From: Saprospiraceae bacterium
Lineage (GTDB): Bacteria > Bacteroidota > Bacteroidia > Chitinophagales > Saprospiraceae
Assembly (NCBI GenBank): GCA_020628645.1
Contig: JAHDES010000056.1
Coordinates: forward strand, 1-39,328
DNA: 39,328 nucleotides
Reading direction: 5' to 3'
Shown: positions 24,341 through 34,000 of the stretch, piece after piece
How the letters are laid out: the number at the start of each line of letters is the position of its first letter
How positions within the stretch are numbered: the first letter of the stretch is position 1
Notes under the pieces: generated by a model
Seen by the model: only the letters and a program-made list of their open reading frames with translations
Databases searched by the model: none
Told to the model about the DNA's origin: nothing
Position numbers and translations under genes: made by a program

Positions 24341-25739
24341 TTTCTTAGCAAGTGTAAATCAAAACTTTGATAAAGCCGCTATTCATACTGGCTTACCCAA
24401 AGGATTGCTGGAGCAGATCAAAATCTGTAATTCAGTCTATCAAATTCATTTCCCGATCAAAGTTGGAAATGAATATAAAGTAATCGAAGCTTATAGGGTG
24501 CAACACTCTCACCATCGCTTACCAACTAAAGGTGGAATCCGTTTTAGCCAAAAGGTAAATCAAGATGAAGTGATGGCTTTGGCTACCTTAATGACCTATA
24601 AATGTGCTATCGTTGATGTTCCTTTTGGAGGAGCAAAAGGAGGCGTAAAAATTAGTCCTCGTGAATATACGCCTGCTCAATTGCAAAAAATCACTCGACG
24701 ATATACCGCTGAATTAATCCGTAAAAATTTTATTGGTCCTGGTATTGATGTGCCTGCTCCTGATTATGGAACGGGGGCACGAGAAATGGCTTGGATCCTT
24801 GATACCTATATGCAATTTAAAGGTGGTGAAATAGACGCTGCAGGTTGTGTAACGGGTAAACCCGTAACGCAACATGGTATTCGAGGTCGTAGTGAAGCTA
24901 CTGGTCGAGGGGTATACTATGGTGTACGAGAAGCCGTCAGTTATAAAGATGATATGAAAAAACTAGGGCTTACTACTGGTTTAGAAGGTAAAACTGTAGC
25001 TATTCAAGGGCTGGGTAATGTAGGTTATCATTCTGCTTCTATCTTCCAAAAAGAGGGTGGAGCAAAGATTATTTCGGTAGCAGAATATGAAGGTGCTATT
25101 TATAGTGAAGATGGTATTGATATAGATGCACTAATGAAGCATCGTAAAGAAACTGGATCTATCATGGATTTTCCAGGCGCCCAAAACATGGATCAGCGTA
25201 AAAAAGTACTGGAAGTAGAATGTGATATTTTAATTCCAGCTGCCTTAGAAAATCAAATACGCAATGATAATGTAGATCGGGTAAAAGCTAAAATTATCGC
25301 AGAAGCAGCGAACGGCCCTGTAACAGCAGAAGCAGCAGAAAAACTAATCAAACGAGGAGTCATGATCATCCCTGACATGTATATTAATGCTGGGGGGGTA
25401 ACCGTTTCTTATTTTGAATGGTTGAAAAATTTATCACACATGCGTTTCGGACGTATGGAAAAACGTTTTAACCATAATACCTACATGAATTTGGTAAATC
25501 TTGTTGAGCGATTAACAGGAAAAACAATTGGGGCAAAAGAACGCGAGTTTCTGACTAAAGGTGCTGATGAGGTAGATTTAGTACGATCTGGTCTAGAAGA
25601 AACTATGATTACCGCCTATCAAGAAATACGAGAAATTAAAAAAAGGAAGAAAAAAGTAGAAGATTTACGTACGGCTGCTTTTATCAGTGCCTTAAATAAA
25701 ATCAGCAGTGATTATTTGGCATTAGGTATCTTCCCTTAA
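24333..25739 (+). CDS. Glutamate dehydrogenase (Glu/Leu/Phe/Val dehydrogenase family)
   Basis: I start at the ATG at 24333, two codons after an in-frame TTG, giving 468 residues. The protein has the family core HRLPTKGGIRFS (62-72), the MTYK substrate lysine Lys90, the catalytic Lys102 in DVPFGGAKGGVK, GPGIDVPAPDYGTG, and a Rossmann domain with VAIQGLGNVGYHSA, AEAANGPVT and NAGGVTVSYFEW. It interconverts glutamate and 2-oxoglutarate plus ammonia; the size fits the short hexameric class. It overlaps the CcmD-like gene by eight bases, so it may be translationally coupled to it. A good terminator follows. Confidence 0.92.
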   Translation: MSNFLASVNQNFDKAAIHTGLPKGLLEQIKICNSVYQIHFPIKVGNEYKVIEAYRVQHSHHRLPTKGGIRFSQKVNQDEVMALATLMTYKCAIVDVPFGGAKGGVKISPREYTPAQLQKITRRYTAELIRKNFIGPGIDVPAPDYGTGAREMAWILDTYMQFKGGEIDAAGCVTGKPVTQHGIRGRSEATGRGVYYGVREAVSYKDDMKKLGLTTGLEGKTVAIQGLGNVGYHSASIFQKEGGAKIISVAEYEGAIYSEDGIDIDALMKHRKETGSIMDFPGAQNMDQRKKVLEVECDILIPAALENQIRNDNVDRVKAKIIAEAANGPVTAEAAEKLIKRGVMIIPDMYINAGGVTVSYFEWLKNLSHMRFGRMEKRFNHNTYMNLVNLVERLTGKTIGAKEREFLTKGADEVDLVRSGLEETMITAYQEIREIKKRKKKVEDLRTAAFISALNKISSDYLALGIFP

Positions 25740-25760
25740 TCAATTTAAAAAATAAATCAC

Positions 25761-25797
25761 AAGAAGTCTGTTAGGCTATGCTCCTAATAGGCTTCTT
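25761..25797 (+). terminator. Intrinsic terminator of glutamate dehydrogenase, overlapping the convergent kinase gene
   Basis: AAGAAGUCUGUUAGG pairs with CCUAAUAGGCUUCUU over 15 base pairs with two G-U wobbles and a seven-base loop, followed by TTATTTG. The wobbles pair only in plus-strand RNA, so it serves the dehydrogenase gene. Its 3' half (25776-25797) is also the last codons and stop of the minus-strand histidine kinase. Confidence 0.85.
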
Positions 25798-27248
25798 TTA
25801 TTTGGGGAAATAGAACTTGCCGTTTGAATAGATTCATTCATTTTCGGTTGTCCTGCTTTCATTTCATTATGCTGATAATTTGGTAAAGTTACAAAGAAAG
25901 TAGTGCCTTTTCCCATTTCGGATTGTAGCCATATCTTTCCTCCAATATTATCAATAATTTTTTTACAAGTATGCAAGCCAATTCCTGAACCTTCATATTC
26001 TTCTTGGGTATGTAATCGTTGAAAAATACTGAATACCTTTTCTTGATTTTCCTTTGCGATACCAATACCATTATCTTTAATACTAATCATTACTTCTTTA
26101 TCAAAATTCACTGCTGCAATTTGAATAATGGGACGGCTGTTGGCTTGTTGAAATTTTATACCATTTGAAATAAGATTTTGAAATAATTGTATGAGCAATG
26201 TTTGAGGCGCAAGAACAATAGGTAAGTTGTTGTATAGTACTTCAACTTGATTAGAATTAATTTTAGCCATCAAATTATTACATACCACTAATAAAATGTC
26301 ATTTAAATCAATAGGAGTACTTTCTAGATTTACACGCCCAACACGAGAATAATTCAATAAGTCAGTAAGTAGGCGTTCCATTCGATCTGCTCCCTTAGTA
26401 GCATAATTCATAAATTCCTGTGAGCTTGCACTTGCTTGTATTGCTTGATCTTTTTGAATAAATCCAAGATACGATTTGATCATTCGTAGGGGTTCTTTCA
26501 AATCATGCGAAGCAGCATAAGCAAAATGCTCTAAGTCTTGATTAGAGCTTTTAAGTTCTGCACTTAGTAGTCTCAATTCTTCCGCCTGATGTTGGAGTTC
26601 TATTTTCTGATGTTCTAGGATTTTCTTTTGTTCTTCTAGTTCATCATTTTTTTGATGAAGTTGTTCTATAATTATTGCTTTATTTTTTTCAAATATTAAA
26701 ATGATTCCTATAATGGTAACAAACAATAGCGTATAACTTCCATAATAATAATCTGGACTGAAAGAAGGGATTTGATCTTGAGGGAGCATATTATTTCCAA
26801 CAGCCATAAAATAAGTATGGGTTGTAATCGCAATAATGTACATTCCCCAGATTAAACCCGACATTCGATTGGCAAAAAGTAGACCTATTAATGGAGCTAT
26901 TAAAAGCCACAATAGATTATCTGAATATAAGCCCCCAGTTTCATAAACTCCTATGGTAAGTACAGCAGCCCAAAGAAAAGCTAATAAATTTCCAGAAAGT
27001 ACCAGATTACCATATCGTTTAAATAGATAAATCAAGCCGCCTAACACTACGACACCTATTTCTATAGGTACTCCTTCTGTAAAGTTAGTATGGAAAACCC
27101 TACTACTTATCATTAAAATGAAACAAATAGATATAACGAACAGGTGAATACTAGTAAGGGCAATAGCCTTAATATGAATGTATCTTTCTTTCTTTAACCC
27201 ACTAGGTATCAGAAACTCAAATATAGACGATATAGATGATTTTATCAT
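25776..27248 (-). CDS. Orphan membrane sensor histidine kinase
   Basis: The 490-residue kinase has about six membrane helices in residues 25-188 (for example HLFVISICFILMISS, LLAFLWAAVLTIGVY, YTLLFVTIIGIILIF), a coiled coil (190-240), a HisKA domain with phosphoacceptor His248 in YAASHDLKEPLRM, and an HATPase_c domain with NLISNGIKFQ, IKDNGIGI, FSIFQRLH and GSGIGLHTCKKI. The AxSHDLKEPLR box is the type found in phytochrome-like kinases. No response regulator is adjacent. The C-terminal tail (about 455-490) after the kinase domain is Ser/Asn-rich, and its end is embedded in the terminator of the convergent gene. Confidence 0.9.
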   Translation of the reverse strand: MIKSSISSIFEFLIPSGLKKERYIHIKAIALTSIHLFVISICFILMISSRVFHTNFTEGVPIEIGVVVLGGLIYLFKRYGNLVLSGNLLAFLWAAVLTIGVYETGGLYSDNLLWLLIAPLIGLLFANRMSGLIWGMYIIAITTHTYFMAVGNNMLPQDQIPSFSPDYYYGSYTLLFVTIIGIILIFEKNKAIIIEQLHQKNDELEEQKKILEHQKIELQHQAEELRLLSAELKSSNQDLEHFAYAASHDLKEPLRMIKSYLGFIQKDQAIQASASSQEFMNYATKGADRMERLLTDLLNYSRVGRVNLESTPIDLNDILLVVCNNLMAKINSNQVEVLYNNLPIVLAPQTLLIQLFQNLISNGIKFQQANSRPIIQIAAVNFDKEVMISIKDNGIGIAKENQEKVFSIFQRLHTQEEYEGSGIGLHTCKKIIDNIGGKIWLQSEMGKGTTFFVTLPNYQHNEMKAGQPKMNESIQTASSISPNKRSLLGA

Positions 27249-27328
27249 TTTTGAATATTCATAAAGCTGAATTCAAATACGATATAATCTATTTTTTAAT
27301 TAGCACTTAAAATGGAAAATAAAAGGAC

Positions 27329-27356
27329 TATTGTGACAGGAAAATCTGTCACAATA
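27329..27356 (-). terminator. Hairpin terminator of the alpha-oxoamine-synthase-like gene
   Basis: TATTGTGACAG (27329-27339) and CTGTCACAATA (27346-27356) form a perfect 11-bp stem with a six-base loop. On the minus strand it begins 28 bases after the gene's stop and is followed by GTCCTTTTATTTTCC, a moderate T-rich tail. An operator for the kinase gene starting at 27248 is the alternative. Confidence 0.65.
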
Positions 27357-27383
27357 ATAAATTTATCCAAAAAGTAGAGCACT

Positions 27384-28640
27384 TTATTTTGAAAAAGCAG
27401 CTATAATTTTTTCTTTAGAAAAATTCTCTTCACGCATATAAAGATCCAATAACTCTTTTATATTTTTCAACAAATTATCTATATCCTCAAAATTGAGATG
27501 TCGATTTACTGTAACCCTTAAGCCTGTTTTATTTATTGGAGCACTTGGATACATAGCAAGGTTGGTATAAAATCCTATTTCTTTTAAATGTTGGCATAAT
27601 TTAAAGCCTATTTCTACCTTCCCTAAACCAATTAAAAATATAGGAGATCTAGTTTTATTTGGTAAAAACAAATCATAATACGCAGCTCGTTCTATGAAAT
27701 AATCCACTCGTTCCATCAATTCTTTCTGATATAAATCTATCTTTTCAGAAAGATGAATTTTTGCACAAGCTACTGACGCGCCTAGTACCGACGGAGGAAT
27801 AGGGTTTGAAAAAATATAAGTAGACCCTAGATTACGTATCAATTTTCTTACCTCTTCATTTGGGAATATCAATGCTGATCCGCCAGAAGCAAAACCTTTT
27901 GATAAAGAGGTGATTAAGATCATTTTCTCATGATAAGCAATTTGACTTAATGCATAACCTGCACCATTTTCACCCGCCCAACTCATGCCATGTGCATCAT
28001 CAACGTATGCATAAAAATTAGAATACTTATCAAGTAGGGTTGTTATTTCTTTTAAGGGAGCAAAGTCTCCTTGCATAGAGTAAACACTATCGCACATGTA
28101 CCAAATTCTTTCATACTTATCTTGAAGTTTTTTGATTTTACGCTCAAGAATATTCATATTATTGTGCCGTAATAACTCTATATGAGTGCCATTTACTTTT
28201 GCTAATTTAGAAGCATTTTGGACACTATTATGTACTAAATGATCCAAAATAATTACATCTTTACTTCCCACTAATAATGGAATGTTAGAAATATGACCTA
28301 AGGTTGTAGTTGGTAGAACAATTGAAGGATAAGCAAAAATTTGATGGAAAAGATCTTCTAATTCTTCATATAAAGGAATAGAAATATAAGCTCTAGAACA
28401 AGAAAATTGAGTGCCATATTGATCAATAGCATCTTTTGCTCCTTCAATGAGATCTTGATGAAATTCCAAACCTAAATAACCAGATGAACCAAAGTGAAGG
28501 TATTCTCCGTGTTTATCACGAATGATTCTTCCATCTAATGTCTTGTTGGTTAATTTAATTTGTGCTAGTCGTTTGCTTTTGGCTTTTTCAACAATATCGT
28601 AAGCCATTGCAACATTTGGTGATAGTGTTAATTTATTCAT
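27384..28640 (-). CDS. Alpha-oxoamine-synthase-like PLP-dependent enzyme
   Basis: The 418-residue protein has the fold-type I, aminotransferase class I/II layout of the alpha-oxoamine synthases (KBL, AONS, serine palmitoyltransferase, ALA synthase, CqsA): YLHFGSSGYLGLEFH at 47-61, HLVHNSVQNA at 134-143, YVDDAHGMS at 212-220 with PLP-contacting Asp214 and His217, and Schiff-base Lys248 in TSLSKGFAS. The usual GSRxxxG-x(4)-H motif is altered to CSRAYISIPLYEELE at 81-95, so it is not an ordinary member and the substrate cannot be named. These enzymes join an amino acid to an acyl-CoA with loss of carbon dioxide. No biosynthetic partner gene is next to it. Confidence 0.8.
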   Translation of the reverse strand: MNKLTLSPNVAMAYDIVEKAKSKRLAQIKLTNKTLDGRIIRDKHGEYLHFGSSGYLGLEFHQDLIEGAKDAIDQYGTQFSCSRAYISIPLYEELEDLFHQIFAYPSIVLPTTTLGHISNIPLLVGSKDVIILDHLVHNSVQNASKLAKVNGTHIELLRHNNMNILERKIKKLQDKYERIWYMCDSVYSMQGDFAPLKEITTLLDKYSNFYAYVDDAHGMSWAGENGAGYALSQIAYHEKMILITSLSKGFASGGSALIFPNEEVRKLIRNLGSTYIFSNPIPPSVLGASVACAKIHLSEKIDLYQKELMERVDYFIERAAYYDLFLPNKTRSPIFLIGLGKVEIGFKLCQHLKEIGFYTNLAMYPSAPINKTGLRVTVNRHLNFEDIDNLLKNIKELLDLYMREENFSKEKIIAAFSK

Positions 28641-28942
28641 AGTATGATTGTGCGTTAGTTCTTCATGATTAATAATATCCTATAAGCTATTGCGAGCAAT
28701 AGGTGGTACGTTCTAGAATGCCTTGAAATGTACGATAAGATACTATTTGGGGTCTCGATTAGGTGTGTTTAAAGGGATTGAATACTAGCCTGTAATTTGT
28801 TAATGGTTTGTCTATGAATAACAATATTACAAAAAAAAAGTGATTTTGTAAAATAATTACTAATTAAAATGTGATTTTTATAGCAAAAGTGACAATATAT
28901 TCCTCATGGAATTGTATAAGTTCGAAAAAAATCATTTAAAGT
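28641..28942. other. Intergenic gap before the alpha-oxoamine-synthase-like gene
   Basis: About 300 AT-rich bases separate two minus-strand genes. The only structure I see is a short palindrome CTATTGC-GA-GCAATAG at 28687-28702. No promoter box of the TAnnTTTG type is evident and no ORF is convincing. Confidence 0.5.
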
Positions 28943-29842
28943 CTATTTATCGAAAAAACGACTTAGGTAACGTAATAAATAAACTGTTCTTAAATTAAAT
29001 GATGAAGAAACGGAAAAGAATTGCCCATTCAATAACAACCAATCTTTCTTTACTTCAATTAATGAAATATTGTTATAATTTAATATTCCAGCTTCTTGAA
29101 ATTGAGCTTTCCAATAAAGTGCTTTATCTGTAAAGGCAAATCCCACTTTCCCATTTTGTCGAATACTTAAATCTCCCATCAAGAAAATTCGTTCATCTGT
29201 AGCTGGAAAGAGATAAAGAGTAGTCGCATTTTTAATTTGCATTTTGGAAAAATTAAGCAAATTACTATGAATCGTATAGGCGGCTATTTCTGGCTGAAGG
29301 AAATCGTTTAATAAAGATGGAAAATCTAGTTTTTCTGATCGTGTGGAATCATACTTTAAGATCGACTGAGATAGCGCAATTTCATTTATCGCCTCACAAA
29401 AATGGATAATAAAATAATCTACTTGCTGCTCTACAGTCTCTAGCATCAAATGGTGTTGATCATCCCACTCAATAGTCTTTCCTAACAATTCATTTTGTTC
29501 GAATAGTTCTTGTTTTAGTTGTCTTCCTGTTTCTAATAGTTGTTTGTTAAACCCACTGGTGTAAAAAAGCTGTAAATATTCTTCTATATTAGAAGCTTGG
29601 TGATCTTCAACTACGCGTTTACGAATTCGTTTTAAAAAAAGTCCTAAGAATTCTTTCTCAAAAGTTTCGTCTTCTTGAAGTAAAAAAGAATGATTACAAT
29701 TGGTGCAAGAAGTGGCTTGTACTGCTTGTGGCAATTGACATTGAGGACAAATTCTTTTCATACTAGCAAAATCAAAGCCGCATTGAATACAGAATAGTGC
29801 ATTAGAGGGGTTTGGGGTTTGACATTGAGGACATATTGCCAT
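28943..29842 (-). CDS. Double zinc-ribbon protein with PH-like C-terminal domain
   Basis: Residues 1-53 contain two zinc ribbons, Cys4/7/18/21 and Cys32/35/46/49, each CPxC...CxxC. A helical middle part (about 60-185) includes ELFEQNELLGKTIEWDD. The last 100 residues (about 195-299), with TLYLFPATDERIFLMGDLS, GKVGFAFTDKALYWK and ISLIEVKKDWLLLNG, look like a bacterial PH/GRAM-type domain. The protein is cytoplasmic by sequence. I know of no function for this combination; membrane or protein-interaction sensing is plausible. It is monocistronic as far as can be seen. Confidence 0.75.
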   Translation of the reverse strand: MAICPQCQTPNPSNALFCIQCGFDFASMKRICPQCQLPQAVQATSCTNCNHSFLLQEDETFEKEFLGLFLKRIRKRVVEDHQASNIEEYLQLFYTSGFNKQLLETGRQLKQELFEQNELLGKTIEWDDQHHLMLETVEQQVDYFIIHFCEAINEIALSQSILKYDSTRSEKLDFPSLLNDFLQPEIAAYTIHSNLLNFSKMQIKNATTLYLFPATDERIFLMGDLSIRQNGKVGFAFTDKALYWKAQFQEAGILNYNNISLIEVKKDWLLLNGQFFSVSSSFNLRTVYLLRYLSRFFDK

Positions 29843-30085
29843 AAACTAGAAAATTGCTAAACAGAACAATAAAGGTAATGAATCCATCAAAATTTAAGAA
29901 GCTGTTTGAATTTAGTTTTTTGAATACTATGAAAATTATTTTTCCGTCAGAAAAAGCATAAATGAACGTAAGCTTGTGAACTGCTTGCGGATGAACAGCT
30001 AGTAAATAATAGAATGGTTATGTTAATATCTTCCTTTTTGTAGAATAATAATTGTATTCAATCGTTTAAGCAGTATTCTCAGATA

Positions 30086-30093
30086 TAATTTTG
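30086..30093 (+). promoter_or_regulatory. Candidate -7 box (TAATTTTG) for the outer-membrane barrel gene
   Basis: TAATTTTG matches TAnnTTTG and ends only eight bases before the ATG at 30102. If used, the mRNA would start within a few bases of the start codon, that is, be almost leaderless. AT-rich context makes chance occurrence possible. Confidence 0.3.
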
Positions 30094-30101
30094 GATTATT
30101 A

Positions 30102-30785
30102 ATGCGAACGAAAAAACTAGACTGTTTTTACAAACAAGTACTGGTGCTCACCCTTTTGGGCTGTAGTTACCTATTACAAGGACAAACTTATATTGGATTA
30201 CAAGGTGGGGTTCATCAATCGAATTCTTTAGTGTTCTTTACACGAGACAATTCATCTTTATTGGTTGCACCTAATGCAAACTATACCCCTACGATTCTTC
30301 TAAGTGGAGAATTTCCAATAAATACGAAACTCTGGCTTTGTATTAGTCCTACTTTTCAAATTGAGGGTACACAACTAACACATACTGGACAAGGTACAGA
30401 TGCTACCTATTATACTACCAATACACTAGGCTATTTGCATTTTCCTCTTGCCTTAAAAATGAAATTAGCTCTCCAAAAAAACACCTTTTATGGTAAATTG
30501 GGGTGGACAACAGCTTACCTGATGTATGGCCGATATACCGAATGGCAATCTATTCGCACAAAAACTACAGCAGTCGTCGATTTAGCTAAAGAGCAACTGG
30601 AACGGTGGGATTTTGGGCCACAATTTGCGATTGGTTTTGAAAAAGAAATAGCGAATCGACATTTAATTAATATAGAACTCAATTATGCCTTTGGTTTAAA
30701 TAATATTTATACGGATGCTATGGAGTCTTTTAACGAGGGGTTAAACATACTTATCGGTCTATCTCATCCAATTATTCAAAAATAA
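30102..30785 (+). CDS. Small outer-membrane beta-barrel protein (PorT-like)
   Basis: The 227-residue protein has a signal peptide (about 1-28, with the hydrophobic core VLVLTLLGCSYLL and Gln after the cut) and amphipathic strands typical of 8-stranded outer-membrane barrels: TYIGLQGGVHQS at the mature start, KLWLCISPTFQIEGTQL, LGYLHFPLALKMKLAL, and HLINIELNYAFGLNNIY before the C-terminus LIGLSHPIIQK. It fits the PorT/OMP-b-barrel group that Bacteroidota carry in number. The role is unknown. The ATG is the only in-frame ATG that gives a complete signal peptide. Confidence 0.75.
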   Translation: MRTKKLDCFYKQVLVLTLLGCSYLLQGQTYIGLQGGVHQSNSLVFFTRDNSSLLVAPNANYTPTILLSGEFPINTKLWLCISPTFQIEGTQLTHTGQGTDATYYTTNTLGYLHFPLALKMKLALQKNTFYGKLGWTTAYLMYGRYTEWQSIRTKTTAVVDLAKEQLERWDFGPQFAIGFEKEIANRHLINIELNYAFGLNNIYTDAMESFNEGLNILIGLSHPIIQK

Positions 30786-30870
30786 AAACATGAATCATCC
30801 CAAATTTTGTGGATATATTTTGCTTTTCAATCGTAAAATGTGAAATAATGTCCCTCTGGCACGTGCATAA

Positions 30871-30909
30871 GTGGATATTTATCCACGAAAAACGCTTTTA
30901 GCGTTTTTC
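30871..30909. terminator. Tandem hairpins between convergent genes (bidirectional terminator)
   Basis: GTGGATA-TT-TATCCAC (30871-30886) is immediately followed by GAAAAACGC-TTTTA-GCGTTTTTC (30887-30909), two perfect stems back to back. The second has T-rich arms on both strands, so it could stop transcription from the outer-membrane barrel gene and from the adhesin gene alike. Confidence 0.7.
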
Positions 30910-31012
30910 ATATTCACTTTTTCACCTATTCATACTGAATTTTCACTAAAAATTAGAGATGACTCCAGTTTTAAGAATTCTAGTCCTAAGGCAAAATTAG
31001 TACACCATATCT

Positions 31013-34000
31013 TTAACGAAGTAAATTTGTTTCTCCTTTGAATCCTTTCGTGCTTCCATCAATGTACTGTACTTCTACATACCAAACATAAACCCCAGGA
31101 ACCATATCCTTACCTTTATACTGTCCATCCCATCCTCTTGTGGGGTCATTTATAGTAAATCCTTTATCTTCAAAAACCAATTCACCCCATCGATCATATA
31201 GTTGGAAACTTAGAATTTGGTTAACCATTGAACTTGTACCATGAACCAATAATAGATCATTAAATCCATCTGCATTTGGAGTAAAAGCTGTTGGTACTAA
31301 AACCTCATGTTCTGTATTGACAAAAATAGTAATACGGTCTTGTCCGATACAACCATTTTCATCGGTCACTACAATTTCAAATGTTTGGGTTTCTATAGTA
31401 TTGACCAAAGGGTTGGGACAATCCATACAACTTATAATCGAGGTATCTGGAGTAATCCATTCAATGGAAGTACTCCCCACAGTATTAAAGATGCTAGCAT
31501 TTAAATTAGCTGATTCTCCTAAATCAATTGTAAAATTATCTCCCAATTCGACCTCTATTTCAGGTGGTTCATTAATACTCAATGTAATTGGTAAACTAGC
31601 AACACATTCGTTTTCATCTTGAATAAAGACATAGTATTCATTAGCTCCCAAACCGACGAAAGTATTATTAGGCCCAAAATTACTTCCATTGATGCTATAC
31701 GTATAAGGAGCTGTTCCGCCTAATCCCTCCACGATAATCGTACCTGTCTCTTGTCCAAAACATTCTACATCAGTTACTTCAGCAGCACCATCAATTTCCA
31801 TAATAGGTTGTGCAACAACCACCGAATCTATTTTATCACAATTATCTACATCTGTTATCGTTAAAAAATAAGTACCAGCCTCTACATTAGATAGAGTAAG
31901 AGAATCCGCACCATTAGACCATTGATAAGAAAATGGACCAGAAGGACCTGAAATACTGGCCGTAATCGAACCTGTAGATTCACTAAAACAATTTACATCT
32001 GTTACAGCATAACTACTTTGTATAGATTCACCTTCTTGAAGTGTAATAGATTCTTGTGTTTCACAATTATTACTGTCTGTAATTGTTAAACCATAAATAC
32101 CCGCAGATACCCCACTCAAGTCTTCATTAGTAGATCCATCACTCCATTCAAAAGAAAAGCCACCATTTCCACCACTTGGCGTAATAGCGATAGTTCCATT
32201 AGCTGCTCCATTACAATCCACTCCCATAGAATCCACAACGACTTCAATTTCCGCTGGTTGAAGGACTTCGATCGTCACAGAATCTGTACACATATTTTCA
32301 TCTGTTATTAAAACTGTATACGATCCTGCTGGAAGATCTGTAATTGAGGTTGCTGAAACGCCATTATCCCATAAATATGTCAAATTACCTGTTCCTCCAC
32401 TTGAAGTAACACTTGCTTCCCCATTGGTTAAACCAAAACAACTTACATTAATCGTATCGGGAATTGTGCTAATGGCAGGTGGAGAATTAACTAAAGCGGA
32501 ATCTATCTGTTCGCATCCATTATCATCTGTAATCGTTACATAATAATTTCCAGCAACAATACTTGGTATACTAGAAGTAGTAGAATCATTACTCCATAAA
32601 TAGGTATAGTCTGAACCTGACCCTATTGTTCCTCCCATTGGTGTAACACTGACACTTCCATCTAAGGTATTAAAACAAGTAGCATCGGAAGCAGATGAAG
32701 TACTTGTAATATCGGAAGGTTCATTTAAGGTAAATGACTCTTCATAAGTACAATTTACAGCATCTGTAATAGTAACCGTATAATCTCCAGCCGTTAAACC
32801 ACCAATCGAATCTGCTGTCATGCCATTATCCCATACATAGGAATAACTCCCTGCACCTCCTCCAGTATTTAATACAATAGAACCACTGGCTTCGCCATTA
32901 CAAAGTGCATCTGTAGGAACTGCTAAATTAAAAATAGAAATTGGTTCATCTAAAGTTACCATATCAGTGGTTGAACAACCATTATCATCCGTAATAGTCA
33001 CATCATAATCACCATTGATAAGACCTGTTGCGATAGAATCAGTAGACATATTACTCCAACTAAATGTAAAAGGAGCTGTTCCCCCTGTTAATTCTACACT
33101 AACTGATCCTAAAGCACCATTACATCCAATCGGAAGTACAATTAAGGGATCTGACATAAGAGTATCTGGTGCTGGAACCGTCACATCAATTGAGGTAGGA
33201 CAACCTAGATCATCCATAATATCAACGGTATAATCTCCTGCTTCTAGTCCTGAAAATATCCCTGTATCGTTACTTGTTCCATTTAAGGTAAATGTAAAAG
33301 GAGCTGTTCCACCTGATGCAGATACCGTCAAACTACCATTTGAATCACCAGGGCAATTTACAGCACTCACATTATCTAGTGAAGGCGTAGAAGGGATACA
33401 ATCTAAAGCACTACAACTTTCCATTGCAATGGGACCATCTCCACAATCTGTAGTGACTCGAATTTGAAAATCCACGGATTCCCCCATCATTAAGCCTGTG
33501 ACCAAATGGTTTAGGGGAGGCTGATTAGGGCTTACCCAGCCCGCACCATTAATGTTTACTTCAAATTGACTACCCACATTATCCCAAGTAAATAAAATTT
33601 CTCCTGAATTTGTATTATCGCAATTTACGGTTGGCATTGGGATAGAAGAAGCTACCTCGATATGGACAGTATCCAATACTTCGCAGCCATAAGAATCTGA
33701 AGCTGTATAATAATAAGTCGTAGAAGTAGTTGGAGTCGCTGTAGGATTAGGACAATCCGTACAACTCAATCCTGTTGCTGGTGTCCAGTTATAATTTAAG
33801 AAATAATCATAGTTAAAAGTAATCGACCATTTATGAAGTGTACCAATACCAATGGGGGTGTCATCAATTATCATTAAACGCCATGTACCATTAGCAGGTT
33901 GATTACCCTCCCATAAATCTTCCATGTATCCATCAGGCGCATATTCACCAGTAAAAGGAACTTCACTTGCAGGAGCCCCTGGATCCATTCCAAAGTTGAT

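Noticed and set aside
30859-30874. TGGCACGTGCATAAG, resembling a sigma-54 -24 element
   Set aside because: The -12 TTGC is missing at the required spacing and no gene starts downstream in that direction.
31317-31622. 101-residue plus-strand open frame within the adhesin gene
   Set aside because: Antisense shadow of the conserved C-terminal adhesin coding sequence.
31700-33400. Repeated segments that might be taken for a repeat array such as CRISPR
   Set aside because: They are SprB protein repeats in frame, about 75 residues long and divergent in DNA sequence; no constant repeat-spacer pattern.
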